From NCBI RefSeq assembly GCF_002920575.1, contig NZ_PQSQ01000041.1:1-63716 (forward strand): DNA of 63,716 nucleotides, written 5' to 3'. This DNA comes from Streptomyces sp. Ru73 (GTDB lineage Bacteria; Actinomycetota; Actinomycetes; Streptomycetales; Streptomycetaceae). A program made the translations under genes and the position numbers. The number at the start of each line of letters is the position of its first letter. Positions within the stretch are counted from its first letter, which is position 1. The notes under the pieces were generated by a model. That model did no database searches and was not told where the DNA came from. It was given only the letters and a program-made list of their open reading frames with translations. Below are positions 24,449-33,613 of the stretch, piece by piece.

Positions 24449-26001
24449 CGCGCGATGGGGAGGGGGAGCGCACGGTGACGTCCGGCGTCGGGGGTGAGGG
24501 GCCGGTGACGCGTGACGGCGCGGGTGAGCGCCTGGTGGTTCGGGACGAGGGGCCGGAGCGGCTGTTCATCGGGGGCCGGTGGGTGGCCCCCGAGCTGGGT
24601 CACTACGAGGTGATCGACCCGGCCACCGAAGAGGTCGTCGGCCTCGCCCCCGAGGCAAGCAGGGAACAGGTGTACGCGGCCGCCGCCGCGGCCCGCGAGG
24701 CATTCGACGGCTGGTCGCGCACCGCCCCCGAGGAACGCGCCCGCATCCTCGCCCGCACCGCCGACATCATCCGGGACCGGGCCGGACCGTACGCGGAACT
24801 CGCCCGCGCGGAATCCGGCGCCACCACCGCCACCGCACGCGGCATGCAGGTCGCGGTCGGCGCCGCCCGCTTCGACCGGTACGCGCGCGGCGCCCTCGAA
24901 CCCGTCGAGGAACCCCTCCCGCCACAGATCAGCCAGGCCGGACCCATGGGGAAGGCCGGCGTCCTCGGCGCGCTCGCCGTCCGCCGGCCCGTCGGCGTCG
25001 TCACCTGCATCACCTCCTACAACAACCCCTGGGCCAACCCGGCCGGCAAGATTGCCCCCGCCCTCGCCATGGGCAACACCGTCGTGGTCAAGCCCGCGCC
25101 GCAGGACCCGCTCTCCGTCTTCCGGCTGGCGGAGGCGCTGGCGGCCGCCGGGGTGCCGCCGGGCGTGGTGAACGTGGTGACCGGCTCGCGCCCCGACGTC
25201 GGCGAGGCAGCGGTCGACGCACCGGACGTGGACATGGTCAGCTTCACCGGCAGCACGGCCGTCGGCCGGGCCATCGCCGAGACGTGCGGCCGCGGCATGA
25301 AACGCCAGCTGATGGAGCTCGGCGGCAAGGGCGCAGCGCTCGTCTTCGACGACGCCGACCTGCCCGCCGCCGTGGCCGGCATCGGCACCACCTTCTCCTT
25401 CTACAGCGGCCAGATCTGCACCGCGCCCACCCGCGTCCTCGCCCAGCGGGGCGTGTACGAGCGGCTGGTCGACGGGCTCGCTACGTACGCCGCCGCCCTG
25501 AAGGTGGGCGACCCGCGCGACCGCGCCACGGTCGTCGGCCCGGTCATCTCCGCCGCCCACCGCGACCGGATCGAGACGTACGTCGAACTCGGCCGCAAGG
25601 AGGGCGCCCGGCTGGTCACCGGCGGCGAACGCCCGGCCCTGGACAGCGGCTGGTACGTCGCCCCCACCCTCTTCGCCGACTGCACCTCCGGCATGCGGAT
25701 CGTCCGCGAGGAGATCTTCGGCCCGGTCGTCGCCGTCCTCCCCTTCGACGACGAGGAGGAGGCCGTCGCCCTCGCCGCCGACAGCGACTACGGCCTGATC
25801 GACTACGTCTGGTCCGGCGACGTGGCACGCGCCTTCCGGGTCGCGGGCCGGCTGCGCGCGGGCGGGGTCGGCATCAACACCGTCGGCCGCAACATGGAGG
25901 CCCCGTTCGGCGGCTTCAAACAGAGCGGCGTGGGCCGCGACGTCGGCTCGTACGCCCTGCACGCGTACAGCGAACTCCAGTCACTGGTCTGGCCGGGCTG
26001 A
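24445..26001 (+). CDS. Aldehyde dehydrogenase family protein
   Basis: The enzyme oxidises an aldehyde to an acid with NAD(P)+. It has PWANPAGKIAPALAMGN, FTGSTAVGR, the general-base Glu in MELGGKGA, the nucleophile Cys in YSGQICTAPTR and EEIFGPVVAVLPF. Three in-frame GTG candidates exist (24445, 24475 and 24505), each opening GTGACG. The first overlaps the previous stop (GTGA); the second has GGGGAGGGGGAG well placed before it. The extra N-terminus reads as a degenerate repeat of VTRDG-G-GER units, so a shorter protein is possible. It is the third gene of the operon and could clear an aldehyde made by the LLM oxygenase. Confidence 0.9.
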   Translation: MTRDGEGERTVTSGVGGEGPVTRDGAGERLVVRDEGPERLFIGGRWVAPELGHYEVIDPATEEVVGLAPEASREQVYAAAAAAREAFDGWSRTAPEERARILARTADIIRDRAGPYAELARAESGATTATARGMQVAVGAARFDRYARGALEPVEEPLPPQISQAGPMGKAGVLGALAVRRPVGVVTCITSYNNPWANPAGKIAPALAMGNTVVVKPAPQDPLSVFRLAEALAAAGVPPGVVNVVTGSRPDVGEAAVDAPDVDMVSFTGSTAVGRAIAETCGRGMKRQLMELGGKGAALVFDDADLPAAVAGIGTTFSFYSGQICTAPTRVLAQRGVYERLVDGLATYAAALKVGDPRDRATVVGPVISAAHRDRIETYVELGRKEGARLVTGGERPALDSGWYVAPTLFADCTSGMRIVREEIFGPVVAVLPFDDEEEAVALAADSDYGLIDYVWSGDVARAFRVAGRLRAGGVGINTVGRNMEAPFGGFKQSGVGRDVGSYALHAYSELQSLVWPG

Positions 26002-26324
26002 GGCCGCGGCGCCGGCGGGCGCCGTGGTGCGGGGTGCCGGGCGCCGCGACGTCGGGCGCCGTGGTGCGGGCGCTCGCCGTTCGGCGCGACCGGGAGTCCG
26101 AATAACGGACACCGACGGGAAAATTTTGAACCTACCCAAAGCGGACATGGCTGCGGTTTACGTAATCCCATTCTCAACTATTGGACCTTGGGGAGTGGTG
26201 GTGCTTTAGGGGTTTCACCTCATGAAGGCGGGGTTGAATCGCCAACTTGGCTTCATTCGCAAGGCGTATGGTCGTGGAGTTCGACCCTCCGGATGCGAAT
26301 ACAGCAGGACTTAACGTCCTGTTC
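26002..26324. other. Intergenic leader before the APC permease
   Basis: No gene is supported in these 323 bases. An 18-base direct repeat, CGGGCGCCGTGGTGCGGG, occurs at 26016-26033 and 26053-26070. From 26100 to 26260 the DNA is markedly AT-richer than its surroundings (for example GAAAATTTTGAACC at 26118) and probably holds the permease promoter. A small hairpin (CAGGAC, loop TTAAC, GTCCTG; 26305-26321) lies directly before the chosen ATG and covers the only AGGA. Confidence 0.5.
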
Positions 26325-27893
26325 ATGGTTCAGGTAGACCCCCGGCCCCCGGCCGGAGACACGGTAACGAGCGTCAATGGCGACGCATCGGGCGAAACCC
26401 GCAGCAAGGGCCTCAGCGGCAACTCCGTCGGCCTGCTCGGCAGTGCCGTGATCGGGCTGTCCACCGTCGGCCCCGTCTACTGCCTGACCTCCACGCTCGG
26501 CCCCACCGTGGGCGAGGTCGGCCTCCAGATGCCCGCGGTGTTCCTCGCGGGCTTCCTGCCGATGCTGCTGGTCGCGTTCGCGTACCGCGAGCTGAACAAC
26601 GCCGTCCCCGACTGCGGCACCTCCTTCACCTGGACGGTAAAGGCGTTCGGTCCCCGCATCGGCTGGATGTGCGGCTGGGGCCTCGTGATCGCGACGATCA
26701 TCGTGCTGTCGAACCTCGCCGGCGTCGCCACCTCCTTCTTCTACCTCCTCCTCGGACAGCTCACCGGCAGCGACTCCATCGCGGCGCTGGACGGCAACAA
26801 ACCCGTACACGTCCTGACCTGCCTCGCCTTCGTCGCCATCGCCACCGCGATCAGCTACCGCGGCGTGACCACGACCAAGGGCCTGCAGTACGCGCTCGTC
26901 GGCCTGCAGCTCGTCGTCCTCGTGGTCTTCGTCGGCATGGCGATCGGCAAGGCCCGGGCCGGTGACTTCGCCGGCTCCATCGACTTCCACTGGTCCTGGC
27001 TGAACCCCTTCGAGGTGAAGTCCTTCGCGTCCTTCACCGCCGGACTCTCCCTCTCGATCTTCATGTTCTGGGGCTGGGACACCTGCCTCACCGTGAACGA
27101 GGAGACCGCCGGCAGCGAGAAGACCCCGGGGCGTGCCGCGATGCTCGCCATGGTCGTCCTCATCGGCTCCTACCTGACCACCGCGGTGGCCGCGCAGATG
27201 TTCTCCGGCGTCGGCACCAAGGGCCTGGGCCTGGGCAACCCCGCCACCTCGGACAACGTCTTCGCGGCCCTCGCCGGGCCGGTCATGGGCCCGGCGCTCG
27301 GCGTGCTGCTCTTCGTCGCCGTCCTCGCCTCGGCCGCGGCCTCCCTGCAGACCACGTTCATCCCGGTGGCCCGCACGGTCCTGGCGATGTCCACGTACGA
27401 GGCGCTGCCCGCCTCCTTCGCGCGCATCCACCCGCGCTTCCAGTCCCCGGGGCGGGCCACCGTCGCGGCCGGCGTCGCCACCGGCGTCTTCTACGCCGTG
27501 ATGACCTTCCTCAGCGAGAACGTCCTCGTCGACACGATCTACGCGCTCGGCCTGATGATCTGCTTCTACTACGCGATCACGGCCTTCGCCTGCGCCTGGT
27601 ACTTCCGCTCCGACCTGCGGAACTCCGCCCGCGACATGATCTTCAAGGGCGTCTTCCCGGTACTCGGCGGACTGCTGCTGACCGGCGTCTTCGTGAAGAC
27701 GCTCATCGACATCTGGGACCCGGCCTACGGGACCGGCAGCTCCGTCTTCGGCATCGGCTCGGTCTTCGTCATCGGCGTCGGCCTCCTCGTCCTCGGCCTG
27801 GTCATCATGCTGTTCATGCAACGCCGCAGCCCCGCCTTCTTCCGCGGTGAAGTCCTGACCCGCAGCACGCCTGCGCTGGTCGTGGAGGACTGA
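26325..27893 (+). CDS. APC superfamily amino-acid/polyamine permease
   Basis: This 522-residue transporter has about 12 hydrophobic helices. It opens with KGLSGNSVGLLGSAVIGLSTVGPVY, the typical first-helix region of the amino acid-polyamine-organocation family. A central SIFMFWGWDTCLTVNEETA, matching helix 6 to 7 with the conserved Glu, follows. Two starts are possible: ATG 26325, taken here because it sits close to the usual N-terminus, and ATG 26268, which has AAGG eight bases upstream but gives an unusual leader. It stands alone after the ALDH operon with its own AT-rich upstream region, and a hairpin follows its stop. It may import the substrate of the neighbouring pathway. Confidence 0.88.
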   Translation: MVQVDPRPPAGDTVTSVNGDASGETRSKGLSGNSVGLLGSAVIGLSTVGPVYCLTSTLGPTVGEVGLQMPAVFLAGFLPMLLVAFAYRELNNAVPDCGTSFTWTVKAFGPRIGWMCGWGLVIATIIVLSNLAGVATSFFYLLLGQLTGSDSIAALDGNKPVHVLTCLAFVAIATAISYRGVTTTKGLQYALVGLQLVVLVVFVGMAIGKARAGDFAGSIDFHWSWLNPFEVKSFASFTAGLSLSIFMFWGWDTCLTVNEETAGSEKTPGRAAMLAMVVLIGSYLTTAVAAQMFSGVGTKGLGLGNPATSDNVFAALAGPVMGPALGVLLFVAVLASAAASLQTTFIPVARTVLAMSTYEALPASFARIHPRFQSPGRATVAAGVATGVFYAVMTFLSENVLVDTIYALGLMICFYYAITAFACAWYFRSDLRNSARDMIFKGVFPVLGGLLLTGVFVKTLIDIWDPAYGTGSSVFGIGSVFVIGVGLLVLGLVIMLFMQRRSPAFFRGEVLTRSTPALVVED

Positions 27894-27913
27894 GGGGGCG
27901 CAGACGGCCCCCT
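27893..27913. terminator. Hairpin at the permease stop codon
   Basis: AGGGGGC pairs with GCCCCCT across a 7-base loop, starting at the last base of the stop codon and followed by a short pyrimidine run. It is the likely terminator of the permease gene. Confidence 0.5.
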
Positions 27914-28040
27914 TCCCCCGGCGGGTGCCCCCGACCCGTTAACCCGTCCCGTCCCGTCCCGCCGCTCCTGCCGCCTCACGAGGTCCGAGGGCCCGGGGTG
28001 GGGCGCCGCCCTCACGCTTGCCTCCCGGGACTCAGGCTCC

Positions 28041-28060
28041 GGGGCGGGGCGGGGCGGGGC
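28041..28060 (+). repeat. (GGGGC)4 tandem repeat, G-quadruplex-prone
   Basis: Four exact GGGGC units lie in the 337-base gap (27894-28230) between the convergent permease and PHP-domain genes. Four runs of four G separated by one C satisfy the strict G-quadruplex pattern. Nothing else in the gap looks like a gene. Confidence 0.8.
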
Positions 28061-28154
28061 AGGCGCGGTGCGGGGGCTGGGGTGCCGGGGCTGGGGGCGG
28101 CTTTCGGGGCAGGGGGCCGACGTCGCCTCCGCTTTTCTCTTCCCCGGGGGGCCT

Positions 28155-28182
28155 CCCCCCGCCCCCGCCCCCGCCCCACCCC
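28155..28182 (-). repeat. C-run tract, G-quadruplex-prone on the minus strand
   Basis: Five C runs of 4-6 bases are separated by single G or A bases, so the minus strand can form a G-quadruplex facing the (GGGGC)4 tract 95 bases away. It lies 50 bases before the end of the PHP-domain gene. Confidence 0.75.
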
Positions 28183-28230
28183 TCCTCCTCCGCCGCCGCC
28201 TCTCGTTTTCAGCTTGCTTCCGCCCTCAGT

Positions 28231-29754
28231 TCACTCCCGTCCCAGGAACACAGGGTTGGTCAGCGCCGCCATCGGGCCCGGGAGGGCCGGTGTCGTCGCG
28301 GGGTGGCGGACCTCGGCGCGTATGTACGCGGCGTTGTCCGGTGTGGTCCGCCAGCTGACCGTGCCCGAGCCGGAGTCCGGCAGCGGCTCGGAGTACCGCA
28401 GGCCCTGGTCGGTGACGAAGGAGACCGTGCAGCCGGGCGCGCCGCTCACCTCCAGCCGGGCCGTCACCGAGGACGTACGGCCCACCCGCAGCCGTTCGCC
28501 GATGCCGGCGTGCTCCCCGCGCTCGCCGGTCACGGAGAACGCGAGACTGACCTTCGCGGACTCGGCGATCCATACGCGGCCCGCCCGTATGCCCTCCTGG
28601 ATCGCCTGCCGGGAGAGGTCGTCGGCGAGGACGACGGTCTGCGGCAGGCCCACCACGTCCGGGTCGCGGTGCGCGTCGCTGTGGCCGACCGCCGGGAGCC
28701 AGGCGCCGCGGCCCTGGGCGTGCGCGACCAGGGTGTTGTCCCACTCCGCGAGGGTGACCTCGTCGTCCGGGGTGTACGGGCCGTTCCACACCTCCACCGC
28801 GTCCGCCTCGTTCAGCCCGAACTTCCAGTTGCAGCCGATGCACGTCGCGTGCGGGTGCGCGGGGATGACCAGGCCGCCGGCCCGGCGGACGGCGCGGGCG
28901 AACTTCCCGAAGGCGTTGTCCCGGGCGCGGTACCGCCAGTCCACGAACACGCCGGGGTCGGTGCCCATGGCGACCACGTGGCCGTTGCGCGTGGTGATCT
29001 CCTCGCCGGTGAGGATCAGCAGGTCGTCGCCCCACAGGCCCTCCCACGCGGCGTGCGAGGAGGTGGTGTTGTGCTCGGTGGTGGTGAGGAAGTCCAGCCC
29101 GGCCGCCCGCGCGAGCGCGGCGATCTCCGCGGGGGTGCGTCTGCCGTCGGAGTGGACGCTGTGCAGGTGGTTGTCGCCGCGGTACCACGCCCGGCCGCGG
29201 CCCTTGGCGCGCTGCGGCGGGTACACCGGCTTGGGCGTCTCGCCCGCCGCGCCGTACCGCAGGGTGATGGCGACCTTGTAGTCCATGCCCTGGGGCGCGA
29301 CGGTGTACGGGCCGAGGGCGATGTGCCAGGTGCCGGGCCTGATGGGGCCCGGGAGGTAGCCGGGCGTCGCGGCGTCGGCGCGGAGGAAGAACTCCGTGCG
29401 GGCTCCGCCGGACCAGCCGCGGAAGCCGGCGCCGCCCAGCTCCGTGCCGCGCTCGTCGAAGATGCCGATGTCGCAGGCGTTGCCGTTGGTGCCGGCCGGG
29501 ACGGACGGCTTGTCGTAGGTGTAGGAGACGGCGATCTCGCGCACGCCGCGCGGGACTTCCACCGGGACGTACACGAAGTCGGGTGCGCCGGTCGGGAGGT
29601 GCCCTGTGACGGTCCGGGTCTCGTCCGCCGGCCCGCCGGAGCCGCCGGGTCCGTCCGCGCGCCCCTCGGCGCCTGCGAAGCTCACAGGGGCGAGCGTAAG
29701 GGCTCCCGTCGCGCCCGCGACGGCGCCGAGTCTCAAGATGTCGCGCCGGTCCAT
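28231..29754 (-). CDS. Secreted CehA/McbA-type metallohydrolase (PHP domain), Tat substrate
   Basis: The 507-residue protein starts with a Tat-like signal, MDRRDILRLGAVAGA, followed by an Ala-rich core and an Ala-x-Ala-like end near residue 29. After a beta-sandwich region it has the PHP-domain metal motifs: HLHSVHSDGRR, a TTEHN segment, IPAHPHATC and GHSDAHRDPD. CehA/McbA members hydrolyse esters, carbamates or phosphodiesters. ATG 29754 was chosen because GGAGGGG precedes it and the twin-Arg motif follows directly. It is divergent from an LLM gene, with 163 bases between. The substrate is unknown; export via Tat fits a cofactor-loaded enzyme. Confidence 0.88.
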   Translation of the reverse strand: MDRRDILRLGAVAGATGALTLAPVSFAGAEGRADGPGGSGGPADETRTVTGHLPTGAPDFVYVPVEVPRGVREIAVSYTYDKPSVPAGTNGNACDIGIFDERGTELGGAGFRGWSGGARTEFFLRADAATPGYLPGPIRPGTWHIALGPYTVAPQGMDYKVAITLRYGAAGETPKPVYPPQRAKGRGRAWYRGDNHLHSVHSDGRRTPAEIAALARAAGLDFLTTTEHNTTSSHAAWEGLWGDDLLILTGEEITTRNGHVVAMGTDPGVFVDWRYRARDNAFGKFARAVRRAGGLVIPAHPHATCIGCNWKFGLNEADAVEVWNGPYTPDDEVTLAEWDNTLVAHAQGRGAWLPAVGHSDAHRDPDVVGLPQTVVLADDLSRQAIQEGIRAGRVWIAESAKVSLAFSVTGERGEHAGIGERLRVGRTSSVTARLEVSGAPGCTVSFVTDQGLRYSEPLPDSGSGTVSWRTTPDNAAYIRAEVRHPATTPALPGPMAALTNPVFLGRE

Positions 29755-29917
29755 CTCCGCCCCTCCGCCGGTTCTGCCAGGTATCTGCCGCGTCATGTGA
29801 AAACTGTTGTACGCGCGTGTGACACGGACCGGAAGGCCTGTGGATAACTCGGGGAAGGTGCGGCAACATGCGCTCACCACCCCCTTTGCACAGGACGGCC
29901 GACGCGGAGGCGACGCC

Positions 29918-30742
29918 ATGCGGATCGCGACCACGATCTTCCTGACCGACGAGACGATCCGGCCGGTGCGGCTGGCGTCCGAGCTGGAGCAGCGCGGGTT
30001 CGCCGGGCTGTACCTGCCCGAGCACACCCACATCCCCGCGTCCCGCGACACCCCCGCGCCGATGGGCGAACCGCTGCCGCGCGAGTACGGCCGGACCCTC
30101 GACCCGTTCGTCGCGCTCGGCCAGGCGGCGGCCGTGACCGAGCGGCTGGCGCTGGGCACGGGCATCACGCTGGTGGCCCAGCACGACCCGATCGACCTGG
30201 CGAAGCAGGTGGCGACGCTGGACTTCCTCTCCGGCGGCCGGTTCACGCTGGGGGTGGGCTTCGGCTGGAACGTGGAGGAGGCCGCCGATCACGGGGTGGA
30301 GTGGTCGTCGCGGCGGGCGCTGGCCAAGGACCGGATCGCGCTGATGCGGGCGCTGTGGGCGGACGAACCGACGGCGTACGAGGGGGCTTTCGGGTCGGTG
30401 CGGGCCAGTCACGCGTACCCGAAGCCGGTGAAGGGCGCGCCGCGCATCCTGGTCGGCGGCGGGGCGGGGCCGAAGCTGTTCGCGCACATCGCGGAGTACG
30501 CGGACGGCTGGCTGCCGATCGGCGGGCGGGGGCTGTCCGAGGCGCTGCCGGAGCTGCGCCGGGTGTGGGCCGAGGCGGGCCGTGAGGGGGAGCCGGTGGT
30601 GGTGCCGTACGCGGTGCGTCCCTCGGCCGGAAAGCTGGCGCACTATCAGGAGCTGGGCGTGGACGAGGTGGTCGTGCAGCTGCCGGCGGCGGGGGAGGGC
30701 GAGGTACTGCGGGCGCTCGACGCGTACGCGGACCATTTGTGA
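29918..30742 (+). CDS. LLM class F420-dependent oxidoreductase
   Basis: This 274-residue luciferase-like protein has MRIATTIFLTDETIRP, a YLPEHTHIP segment near residue 35, LDFLSGGRFTLGVGFGWN and PRILVGGGAGPKLFAHIAEYADGW. These match the mycobacterial-type F420-dependent group. ATG 29918 follows GGAGG at a good distance. It lies 141 bases upstream of fbiC on the same strand, with a perfect hairpin between, so it may be transcribed separately. Family members reduce or oxidise alcohols, alkenes or nitro groups with F420; the substrate is unknown. Confidence 0.88.
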   Translation: MRIATTIFLTDETIRPVRLASELEQRGFAGLYLPEHTHIPASRDTPAPMGEPLPREYGRTLDPFVALGQAAAVTERLALGTGITLVAQHDPIDLAKQVATLDFLSGGRFTLGVGFGWNVEEAADHGVEWSSRRALAKDRIALMRALWADEPTAYEGAFGSVRASHAYPKPVKGAPRILVGGGAGPKLFAHIAEYADGWLPIGGRGLSEALPELRRVWAEAGREGEPVVVPYAVRPSAGKLAHYQELGVDEVVVQLPAAGEGEVLRALDAYADHL

Positions 30743-30787
30743 GGCGCGCGTGGCACGGCAGGTGCGGCGGGGAGTGTGCCCGGAAGA

Positions 30788-30810
30788 CAGCCGGAGGGAA
30801 CCTCCGGCTG
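30788..30810. terminator. Hairpin between the LLM gene and fbiC
   Basis: CAGCCGGAGG and CCTCCGGCTG form a perfect 10-bp stem with a GAA triloop, 46 bases after the LLM stop. It is likely a terminator or attenuating element before fbiC. Confidence 0.6.
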
Positions 30811-30883
30811 GGGTGATCATCGGCACACGAAACGGGCTCCGCGGCCCGTCGGCCGCCCCGCCGCCCGCTCGTATCCTCGGAGG

Positions 30884-33523
30884 ATGACTTCCAGCCCGCA
30901 GGGATCCGAGCAGCCACCGCAGGGGCCCGACCAGCCTCCGCAGGGAAACCGGCGCCCCGCGCCGACCGCCAACGCCATGCGCCGGGCGCTGAGGCGCGCG
31001 CGGGACGGCGTGGCACTGGACGCGGCCGAGGCGGCCGTGCTTCTGCAGGCGCGCGGCGAGGACCTGGACGACCTGTGCGCCTCCGCCTCCCGGGTACGGG
31101 ACGCGGGGCTCGAGGCCGCCGGCCGCCCCGGCGTCATCACCTACTCCAAGAGCGTCTTCATCCCGCTCACCCGGTTGTGCCGGGACAAGTGCCACTACTG
31201 CACGTTCGCCACCGTGCCGGGGAAGCTGCGCCGTGAGGGCCACGGCATGTTCATGTCCCCGGACGAGGTCCTGGACATCGCCCGCCGCGGCGCCGAAATG
31301 GGCTGCAAGGAAGCCCTCATCACCCTCGGGGACAAGCCCGAGGGCCGCTGGCCCGAAGCGCGCGAGTGGCTCGAGGCCGAAGGGTACGACGACACGCTCG
31401 CCTACGTGCGGGCGATGGCGATCCGCATCCTGGAGGAGACCGGGCTCCTGCCGCACCTGAACCCGGGGGTGATGTCCTGGACGGACTTCCAGCGGCTCAA
31501 GCCGGTCGCGCCCTCGATGGGCATGATGCTGGAGACCACCTCCGAGCGGCTGTGGAGCGAGCCCGGCAACCCGCACTACGGCTCGCCCGACAAGGAGCCC
31601 GCCGTCCGGCTGCGCGTCCTGGAGGACGCCGGGCGCAGCTCCGTGCCCTTCACCAGCGGCCTGCTGATCGGCATCGGGGAGACGTACGAGGAGCGCGCGG
31701 ACTCGCTGTTCGCGTTGCGCCGCGTCTCCCGCGCGTACCACGGCATCCAGGAACTGATCATCCAGAACTTCCGCGCCAAGCCGGACACGGCGATGCGCGG
31801 CATGCCGGACGCGGAGCTGGACGACCTGGTCGCCACCGTGGCCGTCGCGCGGCACATCCTGGGCCCGTCCGCGTGCCTCCAGGCGCCGCCCAACCTGGTG
31901 GACGCGGAGTACGGGCGGCTCATCGGGGCCGGCATCGACGACTGGGGCGGCGTCTCGCCGCTCACCCCGGACCACGTCAACCCCGAGCGCCCCTGGCCGC
32001 AGATCGAGGAGCTGGCCGCCCGTTCCGCCGAGAGCGGCTTCCGGCTGCGGGAACGGCTCGCGGTCTACCCGGAGTTCGTGCTGCGCGGCGAGCCCTGGCT
32101 GGACCCGCGGCTGCTGCCGCACGTACGGGCGCTGGCGGACCCCGAGACGGGGCTGGCGCGCGAGGACGCGGTGGTCGAGGGGCGGCCCTGGCAGGAGCCG
32201 GACGAGGAGTTCTCGCTGCACGGCTCGGGCCGGACGGACCTGCACCGCACCATCGACACCGAGGGCCGCACCGGTGACCGCAGGAACGACTTCGACGAGG
32301 TCTACGGCGACTGGGAGGCGCTGCGCGAGGCGGCGGCACCCGGGATGGTGCCGCAGCGCATCGACACGGACGTACGCGCCGCCCTGAAGCAGGCGGCGGA
32401 CGACCCCACGAAGCTGAGCGACGACGAGGCGCTCGCCCTCTTGCACGCCGACGGGCCGGCCCTCGATGCGCTGTGCGGCATCGCCGACGACCTGCGCCGG
32501 GAGGCGGTCGGCGACGACGTCACGTACATCGTCACGCGCAACATCAACTTCACCAACGTCTGCTACACCGGCTGCCGGTTCTGCGCCTTCGCGCAGCGCC
32601 GTACGGACGCCGACGCCTACACCCTGTCGCTGGACCAGGTCGCCGACCGTGCCCAGCAGGCGTGGGAGGTGGGCGCGACCGAGGTGTGCATGCAGGGCGG
32701 CATCCACCCCGACCTGCCCGGCACGGCGTACTTCGACATCGCGCGTGCGGTGAAGGAGCGCGTCCCGGGGATGCACGTCCACGCGTACTCGCCCATGGAG
32801 GTCGTCAACGGCGCGACCCGTACGGGCATGTCCATCCGGGAGTGGCTGACGGCCGCCAAGGAGGCGGGGCTCGACACGATTCCCGGTACGGCCGCGGAGA
32901 TCCTCGACGACGAGGTGCGCTGGGTGCTCACCAAGGGCAAGCTGCCCACGGCCACCTGGGTCGAGGTCGTCAAGACCGCGCACGAGCTGGGCATCAGGTC
33001 GTCCTCGACGATGATGTACGGGCACGTGGACCAGCCGCGGCACTGGCTGGGCCATCTGCGGCTGCTGGCGGAGATCCAGCAGGAGACGGGCGGCTTCACG
33101 GAGTTCGTGACCCTGCCGTTCATCCACACGAACGCGCCGGTCTACCTGGCGGGCATCGCCCGTCCGGGGCCCTCCTCGCGCGACAACCGTGCGGTGACCG
33201 CGATGGCACGGGTGCTGCTGCATCCGCACATCCCCAACATCCAGACCAGCTGGGTGAAGCTCGGCACCCAGGGCGCGGCGGAGATGCTGCGCTCGGGCGC
33301 CAACGACCTCGGCGGCACGCTGATGGAGGAGACCATCTCCCGGATGGCCGGGTCCAGCTACGGCTCGTACCGGTCGGTGCGGGACCTGGTCGCGATCGCC
33401 GAGGAGGCCGGGCGTCCGGCCCGTGCCCGTACGACGACGTACGGTCCGGTGCCCGAGGAGCGGCAGGAGGCGGCGCGGCGCTCCGACGGCCATCTGCCGG
33501 AGCTGCTGCCGGTACTGGAGTAG
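30884..33523 (+). CDS. fbiC: Bifunctional FO synthase (CofG/CofH fusion)
   Basis: The 879-residue protein makes the deazaflavin FO, the chromophore of coenzyme F420, from tyrosine and a flavin-pathway diaminouracil. Two radical-SAM domains are visible: the CofG half with CRDKCHYC (Cys 99, 103, 106) and the CofH half with CYTGCRFC (Cys 560, 564, 567). GGTLMEETISRMAGS lies near the C-terminus. The length and order match actinobacterial FbiC. The start is ATG 30884, directly behind GGAGG, so the ribosome site is unusually close. Its product supplies the F420-dependent enzymes, of which at least two candidates are encoded nearby. Confidence 0.97.
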   Translation: MTSSPQGSEQPPQGPDQPPQGNRRPAPTANAMRRALRRARDGVALDAAEAAVLLQARGEDLDDLCASASRVRDAGLEAAGRPGVITYSKSVFIPLTRLCRDKCHYCTFATVPGKLRREGHGMFMSPDEVLDIARRGAEMGCKEALITLGDKPEGRWPEAREWLEAEGYDDTLAYVRAMAIRILEETGLLPHLNPGVMSWTDFQRLKPVAPSMGMMLETTSERLWSEPGNPHYGSPDKEPAVRLRVLEDAGRSSVPFTSGLLIGIGETYEERADSLFALRRVSRAYHGIQELIIQNFRAKPDTAMRGMPDAELDDLVATVAVARHILGPSACLQAPPNLVDAEYGRLIGAGIDDWGGVSPLTPDHVNPERPWPQIEELAARSAESGFRLRERLAVYPEFVLRGEPWLDPRLLPHVRALADPETGLAREDAVVEGRPWQEPDEEFSLHGSGRTDLHRTIDTEGRTGDRRNDFDEVYGDWEALREAAAPGMVPQRIDTDVRAALKQAADDPTKLSDDEALALLHADGPALDALCGIADDLRREAVGDDVTYIVTRNINFTNVCYTGCRFCAFAQRRTDADAYTLSLDQVADRAQQAWEVGATEVCMQGGIHPDLPGTAYFDIARAVKERVPGMHVHAYSPMEVVNGATRTGMSIREWLTAAKEAGLDTIPGTAAEILDDEVRWVLTKGKLPTATWVEVVKTAHELGIRSSSTMMYGHVDQPRHWLGHLRLLAEIQQETGGFTEFVTLPFIHTNAPVYLAGIARPGPSSRDNRAVTAMARVLLHPHIPNIQTSWVKLGTQGAAEMLRSGANDLGGTLMEETISRMAGSSYGSYRSVRDLVAIAEEAGRPARARTTTYGPVPEERQEAARRSDGHLPELLPVLE

Positions 33524-33524
33524 C

Positions 33525-33564
33525 GGTGTGCGGGGCCGTCCGGCGACCGGCGGCCCCGCACACC
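33525..33564. terminator. Strong hairpin terminator after fbiC
   Basis: Fourteen perfectly paired bases (33525-33538 with 33551-33564) enclose a smaller CCGG/CCGG stem. It begins two bases after the fbiC stop and faces the convergent gene at 33614, so it could serve both directions. Confidence 0.75.
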
Positions 33565-33613
33565 CCGTCCCCACCGCAGGGCGGCCACGCGCCGCCGGGC
33601 GGCCCCGCGCCCG

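Noticed and set aside
26016..26070. 18-base direct repeat after the ALDH gene as an insertion-site duplication
   Set aside because: The units are only 37 bases apart, without any element between them, in very GC-rich DNA; chance or local duplication is enough.
28226..33574. A 1782-codon open frame on the minus strand, and similar frames opposite fbiC
   Set aside because: It covers fbiC and the PHP gene in antisense. It is a by-product of high third-position GC and has no domains.
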